Shown: piece by piece, positions 12,512 to 23,206 of the stretch
How the letters are laid out: every line of letters starts with the position of its first letter
How positions within the stretch are numbered: the stretch's first letter is position 1
Origin: Gonatopus flavifemur
Taxonomy: Eukaryota > Arthropoda > Insecta > Hymenoptera > Dryinidae
Assembly: GCA_018340375.1 (NCBI GenBank)
Contig: JAFFJZ010000025.1
Span: 2,061,501 to 2,125,500, forward strand
Length of the DNA stretch: 64,000 bases
Direction: 5' to 3'
Notes under the pieces: generated by a model
What the model was told of the DNA's origin: nothing
Database searches by the model: none
The model's input: the letters and a program-made list of their open reading frames with translations, nothing else
Position numbers and translations under genes: made by a program

Positions 12512-13430
12512 TTACGTTATGTTTAAGCGCCATCTATCATGAGTGAGTGGGACCTTTGAATGAATTTCTGAGGAATCAAATTCATTCACTGTAAATTGTA
12601 GATTCCAACCAATCCCATGAGTATAATACATCATGCGTACTTGGTTCATCGACAATTGATTGGAACGAATATGTGGAATTTCAAACAGCAAATCAAGGGT
12701 ATAAAATTGATGTATGTATACGGCACTTATGCCTCATGAAATATTATTTTGTTATTCCAAGTTTCAATTTGAAATTCAGTCAGAAGATAGAATAGAATCA
12801 CCAAGTAATATGTAAACATCTGTTTCCCGTTTTTGATTCAAGATGTTCATACATAATAAATTGAACTTGGTTTTATCATTCCACATTCTTTATCAAGAGA
12901 CGCGGTAGCGTCTCGACGCCAAGTACATAAAAAAACGTGAAAAAAAAATATATGTATATACATACATGAAAAAGCAGAAGTTGCGCGCTACCGTGTATCT
13001 TTACTCGTAAACCGAGATTTAACCTCCTGAAAATTTTCAATGCACAATAACTCGTCACACATTGAATGTCACAAAAAAATAATTACACTTCCAATATATA
13101 ATTCAACTATACACTTTCGAATAAGCACACTACGAACTCAATCAGTTTACGCGATACTGAGTTATAAACATTTCAAATTTTCATGCGATCAAATCATCAG
13201 GATTTCTTCTCCGTCAGTGATTATTTTATTCTAATCACTCACAACCTGTTCATCTAATCTGTCTTTCTCTTTTCAATGGTGGATGAAGTATCTCTCTCTT
13301 TCTTCTAATATCCAATAGCGTTCATTTTCTTCCTCAAACTTGTGTGAGAAATAAAGGATTCTGTCTCTTTCTTTTTACCAATGTCCAATAGCGTTCATTT
13401 CAATTTATATAGATATATATAGAGTATATA
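12512..13430. other. AT-rich DNA, no feature recognised
   Basis: There is a short ATATGTATATACATACAT stretch near 12948, but I see no coding or clear repeat structure. Confidence 0.4.
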
Positions 13431-13433
13431 CCT

Positions 13434-14345
13434 GGTAAATACGTCAACAAATATAACCTGTCAATGAGGCGATGTGTTGATAGGTTAGATAGGTTATTAT
13501 AATATTGAAAGCATAATTAAAAAATGAATGAATTACAGGCGACTACATGATAGGTTATTACTACAGGTTATCAGACGAAAATTGAACGAACAAATAACTT
13601 CGAATTATATATACTTTTATTATATATGACTTGAAAAAATTCATAAATAAATGAATAAATAAATGATGAAGAGGTTATTTGTGAAAAAAAAACAGAAAAA
13701 GTTTGAGAAAGGTATAAATGAATCTATTAGCTACATTCAGAAAATTGGAATATACACAGGTAAGCTGTGTATGATGGATTATTCATGAAATGTATGATTC
13801 CGTCACAGGCAAAAGCATTGCAGATATACCATGATCCCTGACGGACAGTTTGCTACTATTGGTTCCTCTAACCGGAACCAGAGACAAATTATAGGAAGTC
13901 ATACAAGGTTTAGTTAAGGAAAATAATTCAAACTTATAAATCCTGAGTCAAAAGACAGTCCGCTACTGTCCTATTCTCCTACAAGAGTCGTAGGCAGATG
14001 GTCAAATGGATCATACGGAGTATGCTCAAGGGGAATGATTCAAATTGATTCGCAATCTTTCTATAGGCCAAAACATAACGGATATATCATAACTCCTGAC
14101 GGATAGCCAGCTACTGTCAATTTCTCCAATTAGGATCATAGATAATTGATGGAAAAGATTATACCGAGCTTGCTTCAGAATTATTCAAGTTTATTTGCTA
14201 TTTCTTTACAGGTAAAATTTTAGTGGATATACCATACCCTTGATGGAGAGTCCACTGGTCTATACTATTTTCCAACTAGAATCGTGATCAAATGATGAAA
14301 CAGATAATATTGAGCCTGCTCAGAGAGAAGTGAATGAATGAAACA
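13434..14345. repeat. tandem repeat block 1 (about 4 degenerate units of 120-175 bp)
   Basis: The block opens with ACCTGTCAATGAGGCGATGT, which recurs at about 15737. Units start near 13809, 13950, 14070 and 14215. Each carries, in order, a GGATATACCAT-type motif, a CTGACGGACAGT-type motif, GCTACTGT, an ATCATAGG-type motif and a GATCATAC-GAGCATGCTCAAGG-type motif, then ATTCAA(G/A)TTTATTTGC. No protein is encoded. A copy of the whole block follows about 2.3 kb downstream. Confidence 0.65.
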
Positions 14346-14699
14346 TTGTCCTCCCTGCATACCCTGATCGACAATGACTATACTCAAGCTCAACTAAATA
14401 ACTAAGCTCTAAAATAACTGTTCCAAATCTTTTTCATCTCTCTTCAGAGAGAAAACCATAAAGAGATGTCTGGTAAGAAAAGGTACGTTTAATATAATGT
14501 TATTGTCTTTGTAGTTTTGATGAAGATTGTTATCTAATGGAACAGTCCATTGAATCTAACCAAATTTGATTAAGAATCAGACATCAATCAACTACATTGA
14601 CTACAACAACAACAACATGAACTACATGCTACTGCATTGACTTCAACTAGAACATTGTACAAGAGTCAGTAGGTTTCTTTGACAAAGGCTGTTATCGGA

Positions 14700-15660
14700 T
14701 TCTTGAATATAAATGAAATTGATGGCATTGGTAGCTAACATACAGATCTATGGTATGTTTGCTTCATTTTGTTTCATCCTCATCCACCTGTGATGCTATT
14801 CGACGAATCTAATAATAGTATCGGATAGACCTGTGATATATTCACTGCACTCTTGCCTTTGCTTCACTCGACTAAGAGGCCACCGAATGGAATTGATAGT
14901 GACAGCTATCGTCTAGCTAAATAGCTAGCGTACAAATTTATGATTCGTCTGCTTCATTTCTGCTCTGTCTCCATCCACCAGTGACTCTACTCCAAGAAAT
15001 CGATGAGTCCAGTATGTCGTCAAGATCTGTGGCATATCTGCTGTGCTTTTGCCTCTAGAGAAGTCGTTTTGTTCAATTAATAGTTTTGATCTAAAATATT
15101 TGATATACTTCAATGTAACTGAAGTGCCTGGAGACCAACCTCAACCTTCAATGTTTTTCAAACTCCTTATATCTCATTGAGGTTGTGTCATGAACTTCTC
15201 ATTCTGAAAACTTGTAATACTGCATTGGGGTTTTTGGATGATTCCACGTTCTGATTATATTTGATATTTGAGGAATTCCACTTTCTGATTACAAGCGATG
15301 ATTCAGTTATTGATTCGTTACATGATCCTTAATCATCCATTTCTTGCCATCCATTATCAATTGAATCCACACTGTTTTCTATAATTCATCCATTCAATAC
15401 AAAATTTCCACGAGACCGCCTATATGAAATTGATAGTGATGGTAGACGACGCATAGATCGAATGATATATTTGCTTCGTTTTTGTCTTCTCTCATTGGCC
15501 TGATACTTCCTTGACCAAGAGTTGTTATCGGATCGCTTGAATAGCATCACAGGTGTATAAGGAAACACGGAGAAGGAGCAAATATACCATAGACCCGTAC
15601 GACGTCTACCACCACTATCAATTTCATATAGGCGGTCTCGTGGGAATTTTGTATTGATAT
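14700..15660. repeat. inverted and direct units between the two repeat blocks
   Basis: Three variants of a unit with ATTGATAGTGA-GGTAG, a CATAGATC-type motif, TTTGCTTCGTTTTTGTC and a CACC(T/A)GTGA-type motif lie at about 14715, 14892 and 15425. The last is the left arm of a palindrome. These look like the minus-strand form of the units found at 16.8-17.7 kb. Confidence 0.5.
15398..15655. repeat. palindrome with about 50-bp near-perfect arms
   Basis: The left arm 15398-15448 contains CGAGACCGCCTATATGAAAT. The right arm 15610-15655 is its reverse complement with one or two changes. The loop is about 160 bp and carries a repeat unit. It could extrude a cruciform or give a hairpin transcript. 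It may mark a local inverted duplication. Confidence 0.75.
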
Positions 15661-15704
15661 TATGATCCGAACATCCAATAGCGTTGATTTCAGTGTAGTG
15701 TGGT

Positions 15705-16675
15705 CTATACATTGTCAACACATGAACAAATAACCTGTCAATGAGGCGATGTGTCGATAGGTTATTATAATATTAAAAGAATAATTGAAAAATGGATGAA
15801 TTCTGAATTGCAGGTTATACTACATTACAGGTATTACAGGTCATTATAACAACAATCAAACGCACACAAATAACCTGGAATTATATATACTTTTATATGT
15901 GACTTGAAAAAATTCATGAATGAATTTATGAATAAATGATGAAGAGGTTATTTGTAAAAAAAAACAGAAAAAGTTTGAGAAGGGTATGAATAAATCTATT
16001 TGCTACATTCAGGAAATTGGTATATACACAGGTAAGCTCTGTGTGATGTATTATTCATAGAATACAATATTCCTTCACAGACAACAGCTCAGCAGAAATA
16101 CCGTGATCCCTTATGAACAGTCTGATACTGTTGCTGCTTACCACCAGAACCACAGACTGATGATCAAATAAATCATACAAGGTCTAGTCGAAAATAATGA
16201 TTCAAATTTATGCATTACTTTTTAGGTGGAATCTTATCGATTATACCATAACCCCCTTACAAACGATCTACTATCAGGTTCTCCTGCTAGAGTCGTTGGG
16301 AAATGATCAAATGGATCATATCGAGCATGCTCAAGGGAAAGGCTTCAAGTTTATTTGCAATTCCTCCACATACCAGAAAGTCAGAGATGTATCATAAGTT
16401 CTGACGGACAGTCAGCTACTAGAGCCCTCCGAAGTAGCTGATCAGAACCACATGACCAGCTACTTCGGAAGGCTCCACTGTCGATTTCTCTGATTAGGAT
16501 CATAGGCAATCGATGTAAAAGATCATACCGAGCCTGCTCAAGGGTGATTATTGAAGTTTATTTGCTATTTTTTTACAGGCAAAACTATAATGGATATACC
16601 ATGATCTCTAATGGGATCCACTATTCTGCAATCAGAATCGTGAACAAATGATGAAACAGAATAGTGAATAGATAA
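15705..16675. repeat. tandem repeat block 2, direct duplicate of block 1
   Basis: ACCTGTCAATGAGGCGATGT recurs near 15737 and is followed by the same order of motifs as block 1, including GACTTGAAAAAATTCAT, the GAAAAAGTTTGAGAA stretch and units near 16080, 16235, 16375 and 16575. Block 2 has an extra short palindrome at 16420-16478 (AGTAGCTGATCAG then its inverse). Confidence 0.65.
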
Positions 16676-16779
16676 TGAATGTAAATTCAATTATAGCGAG
16701 TTTGAAAAACATTCGAAACTAAGGTTAGTCACCGAGCACTTCAGGTATACTAAAATATGACATCCTGAATCAAAATTAT

Positions 16780-17695
16780 GAGCTATGTACAAAATGGTTT
16801 CCCTAGATTCTTTGAGTGAAATTACAGGTGGATCAAGAAAAAATGGAAAGGATGCAGGTATACTATACATCTGTATGTTACTTACCACCACGATCGATAT
16901 CATCAGGTAGCTTAGAAGGAAAATGAAGAAAAGGCGAGAGTGCAGTGGGTATACCACAGGTCCTTGCGTTAGGTACACTATTATCAGATTCTTCCAATGG
17001 AATCACAGGTAAATGAAGAAAAAGCAAGAAGGATGCATGTAACCATACATCTTTATGTTACGTACCACAATGATCAATGTCATTAGGCGGCGTCATAGGA
17101 AAATGAAGAAAAGGCAGAAGTGCAGTGGACATACAAGTCCTTGCAATGAATAATACCACTATCAGATTCTTCCACCAGAATCATAGGTGGATGAAGAGAA
17201 AGCAAAAAGGATGTAGATGTATCATACATCTGTACGTTGAATCCTACAATGATCATTAGGTAGCGTTGGAGGAGAATGCAGAAAAGATAGGAGCGCAGTG
17301 GATATACCACAAATCTTTGCATCGGGTGCATTCCACTGACCAATTGACGAATGATTAGAGAGACTGTTTAGGATCAACTGAACGAAAATTGAGCAGATAC
17401 AATATTCTGATTATGGAATTGAATAATACCACTATCAGATTCTTCCAGCAGAATCATAGGTGGATGAAGGAAAAGCAAAGAAGATGTAGATGTACCATAC
17501 ATCTGTACGTTGAATCCTACCATGATCATTAGGTAGCGTTGAAGGAAAATGCAGAAAAGATAGGAGCGCAGTGGATATATCAGCAATCTTTGCATCGGGT
17601 GCATTCCACTGACCAATTGACGAACGATTAGAGAGACTGTTTGGGATCAACTCAACGAAAATTGAGCAGATACAATATTCTGATTATAGAAATTG
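16780..17695. repeat. third tandem array, longest unit about 270 bp
   Basis: Units share ACCACTATCAGATTCTTCCA, AATCATAGGTGGATGAAG, CATACATCTGTACGTTGAAT and GAGCGCAGTGGATAT. Two adjacent units, about 17150-17405 and 17430-17690, are nearly identical and each includes CATCGGGTGCATTCCACTGA and GATTAGAGAGACTGTTT. Earlier units to 16780 are more diverged. No believable protein is encoded; the long minus-strand frames simply follow the repeat. Confidence 0.7.
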
Positions 17696-17800
17696 TTGTA
17701 GAACAACTACAGGTCAACTTGACTGATGTGACTGGATGTGACAATTCATTCTGAATGTTTTCTTCCAAAGTTCTCTCTTTTGGTTGTTCCATTCAAGCTG

Positions 17801-18105
17801 GATTATATTTGTGTTCTTACAAACCATCATTTTTATCTTTACTTATCTTGGTTTTGGAATGATTCAATTCTCAAATATCATGAATATTAAATGGTTTGGA
17901 TATTTGATACAATATTGCTTTTTAATGATCATGAATCACTTTGAATACATTTTGAACTTTTCATGGATCCTAGAGTTACAAAATCTCTCAACCCAAAATA
18001 ATCCATGACAATTTGATAAAATTCATGATATTTGAGAATTGAATCATTCAAAAACCAAGATGAGTGAAGATAAAAATGATGATTTGTAAGAACACAAATA
18101 TAATC
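17801..18105. repeat. foldback MITE, about 85-bp arms
   Basis: GATTATATTTGTGTTCTTAC at the left is matched by its exact reverse complement at the right end. The arms continue inward through AAATGATG and CTTATCTTGGTTTT with few mismatches. The loop is about 135 bp. It lies between the satellite-like block and the left arm of the large inverted repeat. Confidence 0.8.
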
Positions 18106-18919
18106 GGAGGTTATCAATACAAAAAAACTTCGAATGACTGAACAGGTGTGAGTATATTCTCGCATTGTTCCACATTTTGGAGGCTTCATAAATGACGGGT
18201 AGTCAAGGAAAAGAAAGATACGATTGGAGAAAGATTCGTGATCAATCAATTGAAACCATAGATAAAATAAACGTTCATAACAATACGCGCTCTTCGTCTT
18301 ATCAAGGAACTCGCGGGTGACTCAAGGGCTTCTTTCTTATGAAGTTTTTATTCTTGATCCGTTGTTTGTCCATAACCGTTTATTTTGTTCCTTATGGAAT
18401 TTTGAAAGACTTGGCCATCGAAAATTGTTATGTATATAATTTTTACGATGATAATGATTACTGGTATTTGTTTGTAACTGGTAGAATAAATGCCCACAAA
18501 CAAAAGGCTATGACAACATGATACTGATACAATATAAAAACTCTCCATGGTGAAATATTTCCAAATCTGGGTGGAGGCAAATCAACGAAAAGTCAAATCA
18601 ACGAAAAGTAAAATCCCTAGAAGTGTGAAGTTGTCTATTTATCAAGCATAAAATGGAATTAGTCACAAAATATAGAATCAATGAAACGGAGGATAAAAAA
18701 AATATATCACTTGAAACAATATATATAACCTTATTTGAAATTGTAATTTATATTCATTTCTCGGTCCAGTATAATTCTCTGAGAGAAGAAAAAGGTGTAT
18801 GTAGGGGAGCCCTAAGGATGCGTCGCGTGGGCACGCGCACGGTGTTTACGTGCGATATATATACATACATGTGTATATATTTACAAACACATATACGGAA
18901 GATTCAAATTCAAATTCTT

Positions 18920-19880
18920 GGGTAAGTATAAAACGTGAGTATATTTGAAAAAATATCCCTTTGAAAGTATTTATTCATATATGAACGTCGATTTCAATTT
19001 TCTTCCAAATAACAGAGAAAAACCAGGAGCGAAGGGACGTCATCGAGGATTTCCAAAGATAAATGGAAGGACGTGCCAGGATGGGATTGAAACAAAAAGA
19101 TAAGGAAAGGAAACAACAACAAAATATATAGGTAGTATGTATAGTTCAAGTTTTCTTTGAACTATTATACAGGTGAGTAAGTTTTTTTTTTATTTTACTT
19201 CGCGGATACATAATTTCATGCACTTTACCAGAGAATTGTGTATCTGCAATATATTGTTATAAAAAGGGGCGGAATATATGTTATCTTGGCCTAATTTCCA
19301 CTCCTTTATCTTAATTCACTTCTGTTTCCTAATTCACATGGTGTTTTTCAGTTACGATAAGGAGATATTGGAAATAGACGTCCCCATCACGGTCGTCTCA
19401 CCAGTGTCGGAGCAGAGAATGGAAGACGAGGCCAAGTTCTGGTGTCCTAATCGAGGGGAAGCAGAGGAAGCTGGACTCGGGGAGGAATTTCCAACTTGCG
19501 TATGGAGAGGAGGCGTCAATTTGGTTCTTATACACCTGGGAATATATATATATATTATATATATATAAATATTCTCCAATTACTGATACTCGTATTTTCC
19601 AAACATTAATCTTGTTTCTTTTTCAGAGGGCAGTTTGGTAATTACCTGTAATGGTCGTCAGCCAAAGACGACTATTACAACAATGGAGACTTCACGACAC
19701 ATCTCGACGTGGGATTCTCATCTTCACTTCGTCGTTGGAAGAATTTGGAAATTCTTCAATTCGTCGAGGGATTTCCACTATTACCTATCGTGGTGTAATC
19801 TATGGTTTCACTATGTATCAAGAATTCCCTTTTTTTTCTTCTGTTTTGTATTTTTCCCAGGGTTCAGGTGATTGCGGCAA
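18920..19880 (+). other. chain of exon-like blocks with splice-like sites, no known product
   Basis: Within the arm, GT/AG-like borders occur in series: donor GGTAAGT near 18920, acceptor AACAG near 19013, donor CAGGTGAGTAAG near 19172, acceptor TTTTTCAG near 19350, acceptor TTTTTCAG near 19626 and acceptor CCCAG near 19860. The block after 19350 is open and encodes about 60 residues (start YDKEILEIDV, later DEAKFWCPNRG). The inverted arm keeps a similar frame at 36096-36335. I do not recognise the protein. It could be exons of a host gene caught in the duplication, or chance. Confidence 0.3.
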
Positions 19881-21030
19881 GGAATCCTCCAAAGAAAATC
19901 CACGAGGGATACATATGGAAAGGAACGCTCCAAGTTCCATTCTCATCGATGGAAGGGTGCAGGTGAATCCTGTCATCTGCACGACTTGAGAGTCGTGCCT
20001 ACAATTCCACTCGCAGTGATAGTGTTTGTGTAGTTTGTGTGTTACGAAAAAGTGTGGAGTGTTTAGATTGTCAGTGTAGGGTGGTTGAGATTCACTCACC
20101 AAGTTACAATGGATTTGGAGTAATAGTTTTGTCGCGAAGACATTCTTAGGTTGCGGTTATGCAGAAACCGAGGAGTTATTTTTTCGAGTTTGGTGAGTTG
20201 AAAATGTGTTGTGATTATGAGTGAATTTCTTAGGCGTTTAGACTCAAAACAAAGTTGTGTTCAAAATTCCAACCAATTTGAAGTGATAGTTTTGTCGCAA
20301 AGACATTTTTAGGTTGCGGTTATGCAAAACCGAGAACTTATTTTTCCAAGTTTCGTGAATTAAGTGTGCGTGTTGTTTCTTAGTGGTTTCGATTAGCCAG
20401 TAGGGCTAAAACAAAGTTGTTCACCAAGTTTAGGAAGATTTGAAGTGGTAGTTTTGTCACAAAGACACTTTTAAATTGTGATTATGATCAAAGCGAGAAC
20501 TTTATTTTTCAAGTTTGGTGAATCAAGTGTGCGTGTTGTTTCTTAGTGGTTTTGTTAAGCCTGTAGGGCTGAAACGAAGTTGTTCACCAAGTTTAGGACA
20601 ATTTGAAATGGTAGTTTTGTCACAAAGACACTTTTAAATGTGATTATAATACAAGCGAGAACTTTCTTTTTCAAACTTTCAATTCCTTGCGTGTGTGGTG
20701 TTGCATGGTGGGTTTTTCTACCCAGTGTAATTACCTGGAATGGTCGTCAGCCAAAGACGACTATTACAACCATGGAGACTCCACGACTTCATCTCGACGT
20801 GAGATTCTCATCTTTGATTCGTCGTGGTATGAATTCGAAAATCTTCCAATTCATCAAGGGATTTCCACGATTACCTATCGTGGTGTAATCTGTGGTTTCA
20901 CCATGGATTAAGAATCCCCTTTTCTTTCCTCCCGTTTTGTATTTTCCACAGGGTTTAGGTGATTGCGGCGAGGAATCCTCCAAAGAAAATCCACGAGGGA
21001 TACATATGGAAAGGAACGCTCTATTATGCA
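19640..21030 (+). repeat. 1.1-kb internal duplication, left arm only
   Basis: AATGGTCGTCAGCCAAAGAC and the following 300 bp (to ATACATATGGAAAGGAACGC) occur at about 19648-19930 and again at about 20740-21020. The right arm has this stretch once (about 35740-36015). The extra copy and the array between explain why the left arm is longer. Confidence 0.8.
20099..20690 (+). repeat. tandem repeat, four units of about 163 bp
   Basis: TAGTTTTGTC starts at 20124, 20287, 20449 and 20612, a steady period of 162-163 bp. Each unit also has AAAGACA, TTTTTC and, in most units, a GTGTGCGTGTTGTTTCTTAG-type stretch and CACCAAGTTTAGGA. Later units are more alike than the first. It is absent from the other arm. 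Confidence 0.85.
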
Positions 21031-21081
21031 ATTATCATGTGCCAATTTGATTTGAATTTCATGCAGCATCTTTTCACATAG

Positions 21082-21585
21082 CGACATGTATCGGATCAAT
21101 AAGGATGTGGGTAAAAATCGTGAACAACAACCAGCGATATTTAATATTTTCGATAAACCAGCTCATCCTGCCCCCTATGTACTTTTTGGACCTCCTGGCA
21201 CTGTTAAAACTGCTACTTGGGTTGAAGCAATTTGTCAGGTAACAATTGTACAATAATACATAATATTTATTTATGAAGACAAAGGATGTTTACTTTATTT
21301 TCTATATATTTTTGTAGATTTGGCGGAAAGACCCATCAACGCGGGTACTGGTTCGTACACCATCCAATGCTGCAGCGGATGAAATTACCAGAAGAATCTT
21401 AGACTGTATCCCAGCACGTTCTGTGCATAGCTTATATGCACCATCCGTCATATTGTTAGGAACGAATGATTCATATTTACTGATCTGTCATTTGGACATT
21501 AATGATGAAAGAACATTTCAAGATTAGATGGAGGATTCCTTAATGTCCGCTTGTTAGAACTCTTATGAAGCTCTGTCACTGCTAG
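21082..21585 (+). pseudogene. MOV10/Armitage-like SF1 RNA helicase fragment (left arm), two exons
   Basis: Exon 21082-21238 follows an AG at 21080-21081 and ends before a GT. It reads KPAHPAPYVLFGPPGTVKT, the region around Walker A of MOV10-like SF1 helicases. Exon 21318-21585 follows TTTTGTAG and begins IWRKDPSTRVLV, then TPSNAAADEITRRILD, the next conserved block. The GPPGTGKT glycine before Lys is Val, and the frame meets TAG at 21525. About 120 residues are present of a family of roughly 1000. MOV10-like proteins unwind RNA in silencing pathways, including piRNA work in insects. This piece lacks the other helicase motifs and is a captured genomic fragment with its intron. Confidence 0.8.
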
Positions 21586-21714
21586 GTAAGGAAACATAAA
21601 TTATTATTCAAATTTGAATTCTATATGAGGTAACAGATCCTATACCCGATCAGGGACTATAACTCGATCATTGTAATCAATCATTGAATTTATGAAGCGA
21701 TTCTTCTGGAAGTT

Positions 21715-22078
21715 TCAAATGAAAAAGGTAATGTCCAATCCATCGATTACGAAAAATACCCTGGTGCAAAATTTTTCGCACAACTAAACCATAAAAACCA
21801 ACAATATTAAGACAGATCGGGTTTACTCTCACTGATTGGGTACCAGGTCTCTTACCTTATTAGAGATGTGGATATTCAATTCTGTAATTTCCAGGTATTC
21901 AATCAATCAGGAGAATTACTTTCGGACATAAAATCTGACGTGAGGGGTCTCACCAGTGAGGTTTGCTCGTATTCCTCCGGTTACTCAGAGACTTCAGGTG
22001 CTGGAACGATCTATATCGAGTCGATTTGCGGATATATGGACGAAATATTAATCAATGATTCAGCCCAAGTACCGTGAA
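21715..22078 (+). pseudogene. unrecognised exon, left-arm copy with nonsense codon
   Basis: The frame that ends ILINDSAQVP at 22078 is shared with the right arm (34677-35066). In this copy the frame is cut by TAA at about 21809, leaving a 69-codon open piece from 21868. The sequence has serine- and acid-rich stretches (SYSSGYSETSG) and a hydrophobic stretch LLSLIGYQVSYLI. I do not recognise the family. An AATAAA signal lies downstream near 22375. Confidence 0.4.
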
Positions 22079-22725
22079 CAATATGTAATAAGAAGGACCC
22101 TACGGAGCATGATAAATCCGGAGCAGATCTATACGCTTTCATGATACCGCACTATGAATCCTTAGACAGACAAGATTCTCCTCAAGTCACTTCCAATTCA
22201 GCTATTCATTATTTGTTATAATGATATTTTGTTTATGCATTCATAACTTAATTTTCAATTCATTTCGAACAACTATTTTCTCCTCAATTATCACTGTTCA
22301 TTTTCAATAATCAATATATCAATATATTCAATATTGTAATATATTGCATAGTATGTTATGTTTCTTTGCACTCAATAAAATATACAAATTGATTTTGAAT
22401 AACAAAAGGACGTGTAATGAATTCAACTTTTGACATTTAGGAGTCATCGAGTTCATAAAAAATACCTCCGACATCGATATTCGCAGTGATAATTCGAAAT
22501 TTAATTTCCGAAATATAAAGATATGTCGTCGGATGACATGAAATCTCCCATTTGTAGGGAGTACAACAAGAACAATTTAGAAGCTGTGGATGAAGATGGT
22601 TACAAGTATCAGTGTAATCAGACCAAGATCAACGGTTCTGGTCAGCTTGTAACGTTAGTAAAACATTATTTTTTCATTGAATGTTCCACCCATGGTGAAA
22701 ATTAATCATGAGAATTCGTCAGCAC

Positions 22726-23206
22726 CCCGTATGGTAATATTTCGCTGAAAAATGCCTGTGAAACTATGAAAAATCTCTGGAAAAAAATGAAAAAATTCTG
22801 AGAAACTCTGACAAACTTTGAGAATCTCTTGAATTTTGATGAGGAATCTCATATTTTTGGGACATTCTTCACAGACTTTTTTCAGCCTTTTTTCAGAGTT
22901 TCTGAGAGTTTTTTCATTCTTTTCCAGAGAAATAGTAACGAAATTGCACTCTGAAAAAACTCTGACAAAACTCTGATGGATTGCTAACATTTTTCTGACT
23001 TTCAGAAAAAAATTCAAAAATTTCCAAATACTTTTTCACACATGATATTTGAATACGGCATATGAATGTATTTATTGAATTTCAGGATTTTTCAAAAATC
23101 AAAAAAATGTCAACAATTTATTAGAGTTTCTCAGAGTTTTCTTTTCTTTTCTCAGAGATTTTTCATAGTTTTGCAGACATTTTCCAGCGAAATATTCTCA
23201 CACGGG
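22726..23206. repeat. MITE with about 55-bp inverted termini, inside an intron of the MULE gene
   Basis: The left terminus CCCGTATGGTAATATTTCGC and the right terminus, ending CACACGGG, are inverted repeats sharing AATATTTCGCTG and AAAACTATGAAAAATCTCTG-like sequence. The interior repeats AACTCTGA-type words. About 480 bp, non-coding. Confidence 0.75.

Larger units (their letters stand above)
18323..22545 (+). repeat. left arm of the large inverted duplication
   Basis: From CAAGGGCTTCTTTCTTATGA at 18323 to about 22545, this stretch matches the reverse complement of 34207-37283. The match covers short frames, splice-like sites, a MOV10-like helicase fragment, an unrecognised exon and the first codons of the FLYWCH-MULE gene (ATG at 22523). 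The left arm is about 1.1 kb longer because of an internal duplication and a 163-bp tandem repeat near 19.6-21.0 kb. Substitutions and small indels are scattered through the arms, so the duplication is not brand new. The outer border at 18323 is abrupt on both sides. Confidence 0.85.

Noticed and set aside
18339..18521. 60-codon frame starting MKFLFLIRCLSI, also in the right arm
   Set aside because: It looks like a signal peptide, but it is short, ends without a domain, and is kept only because the arms are duplicates.
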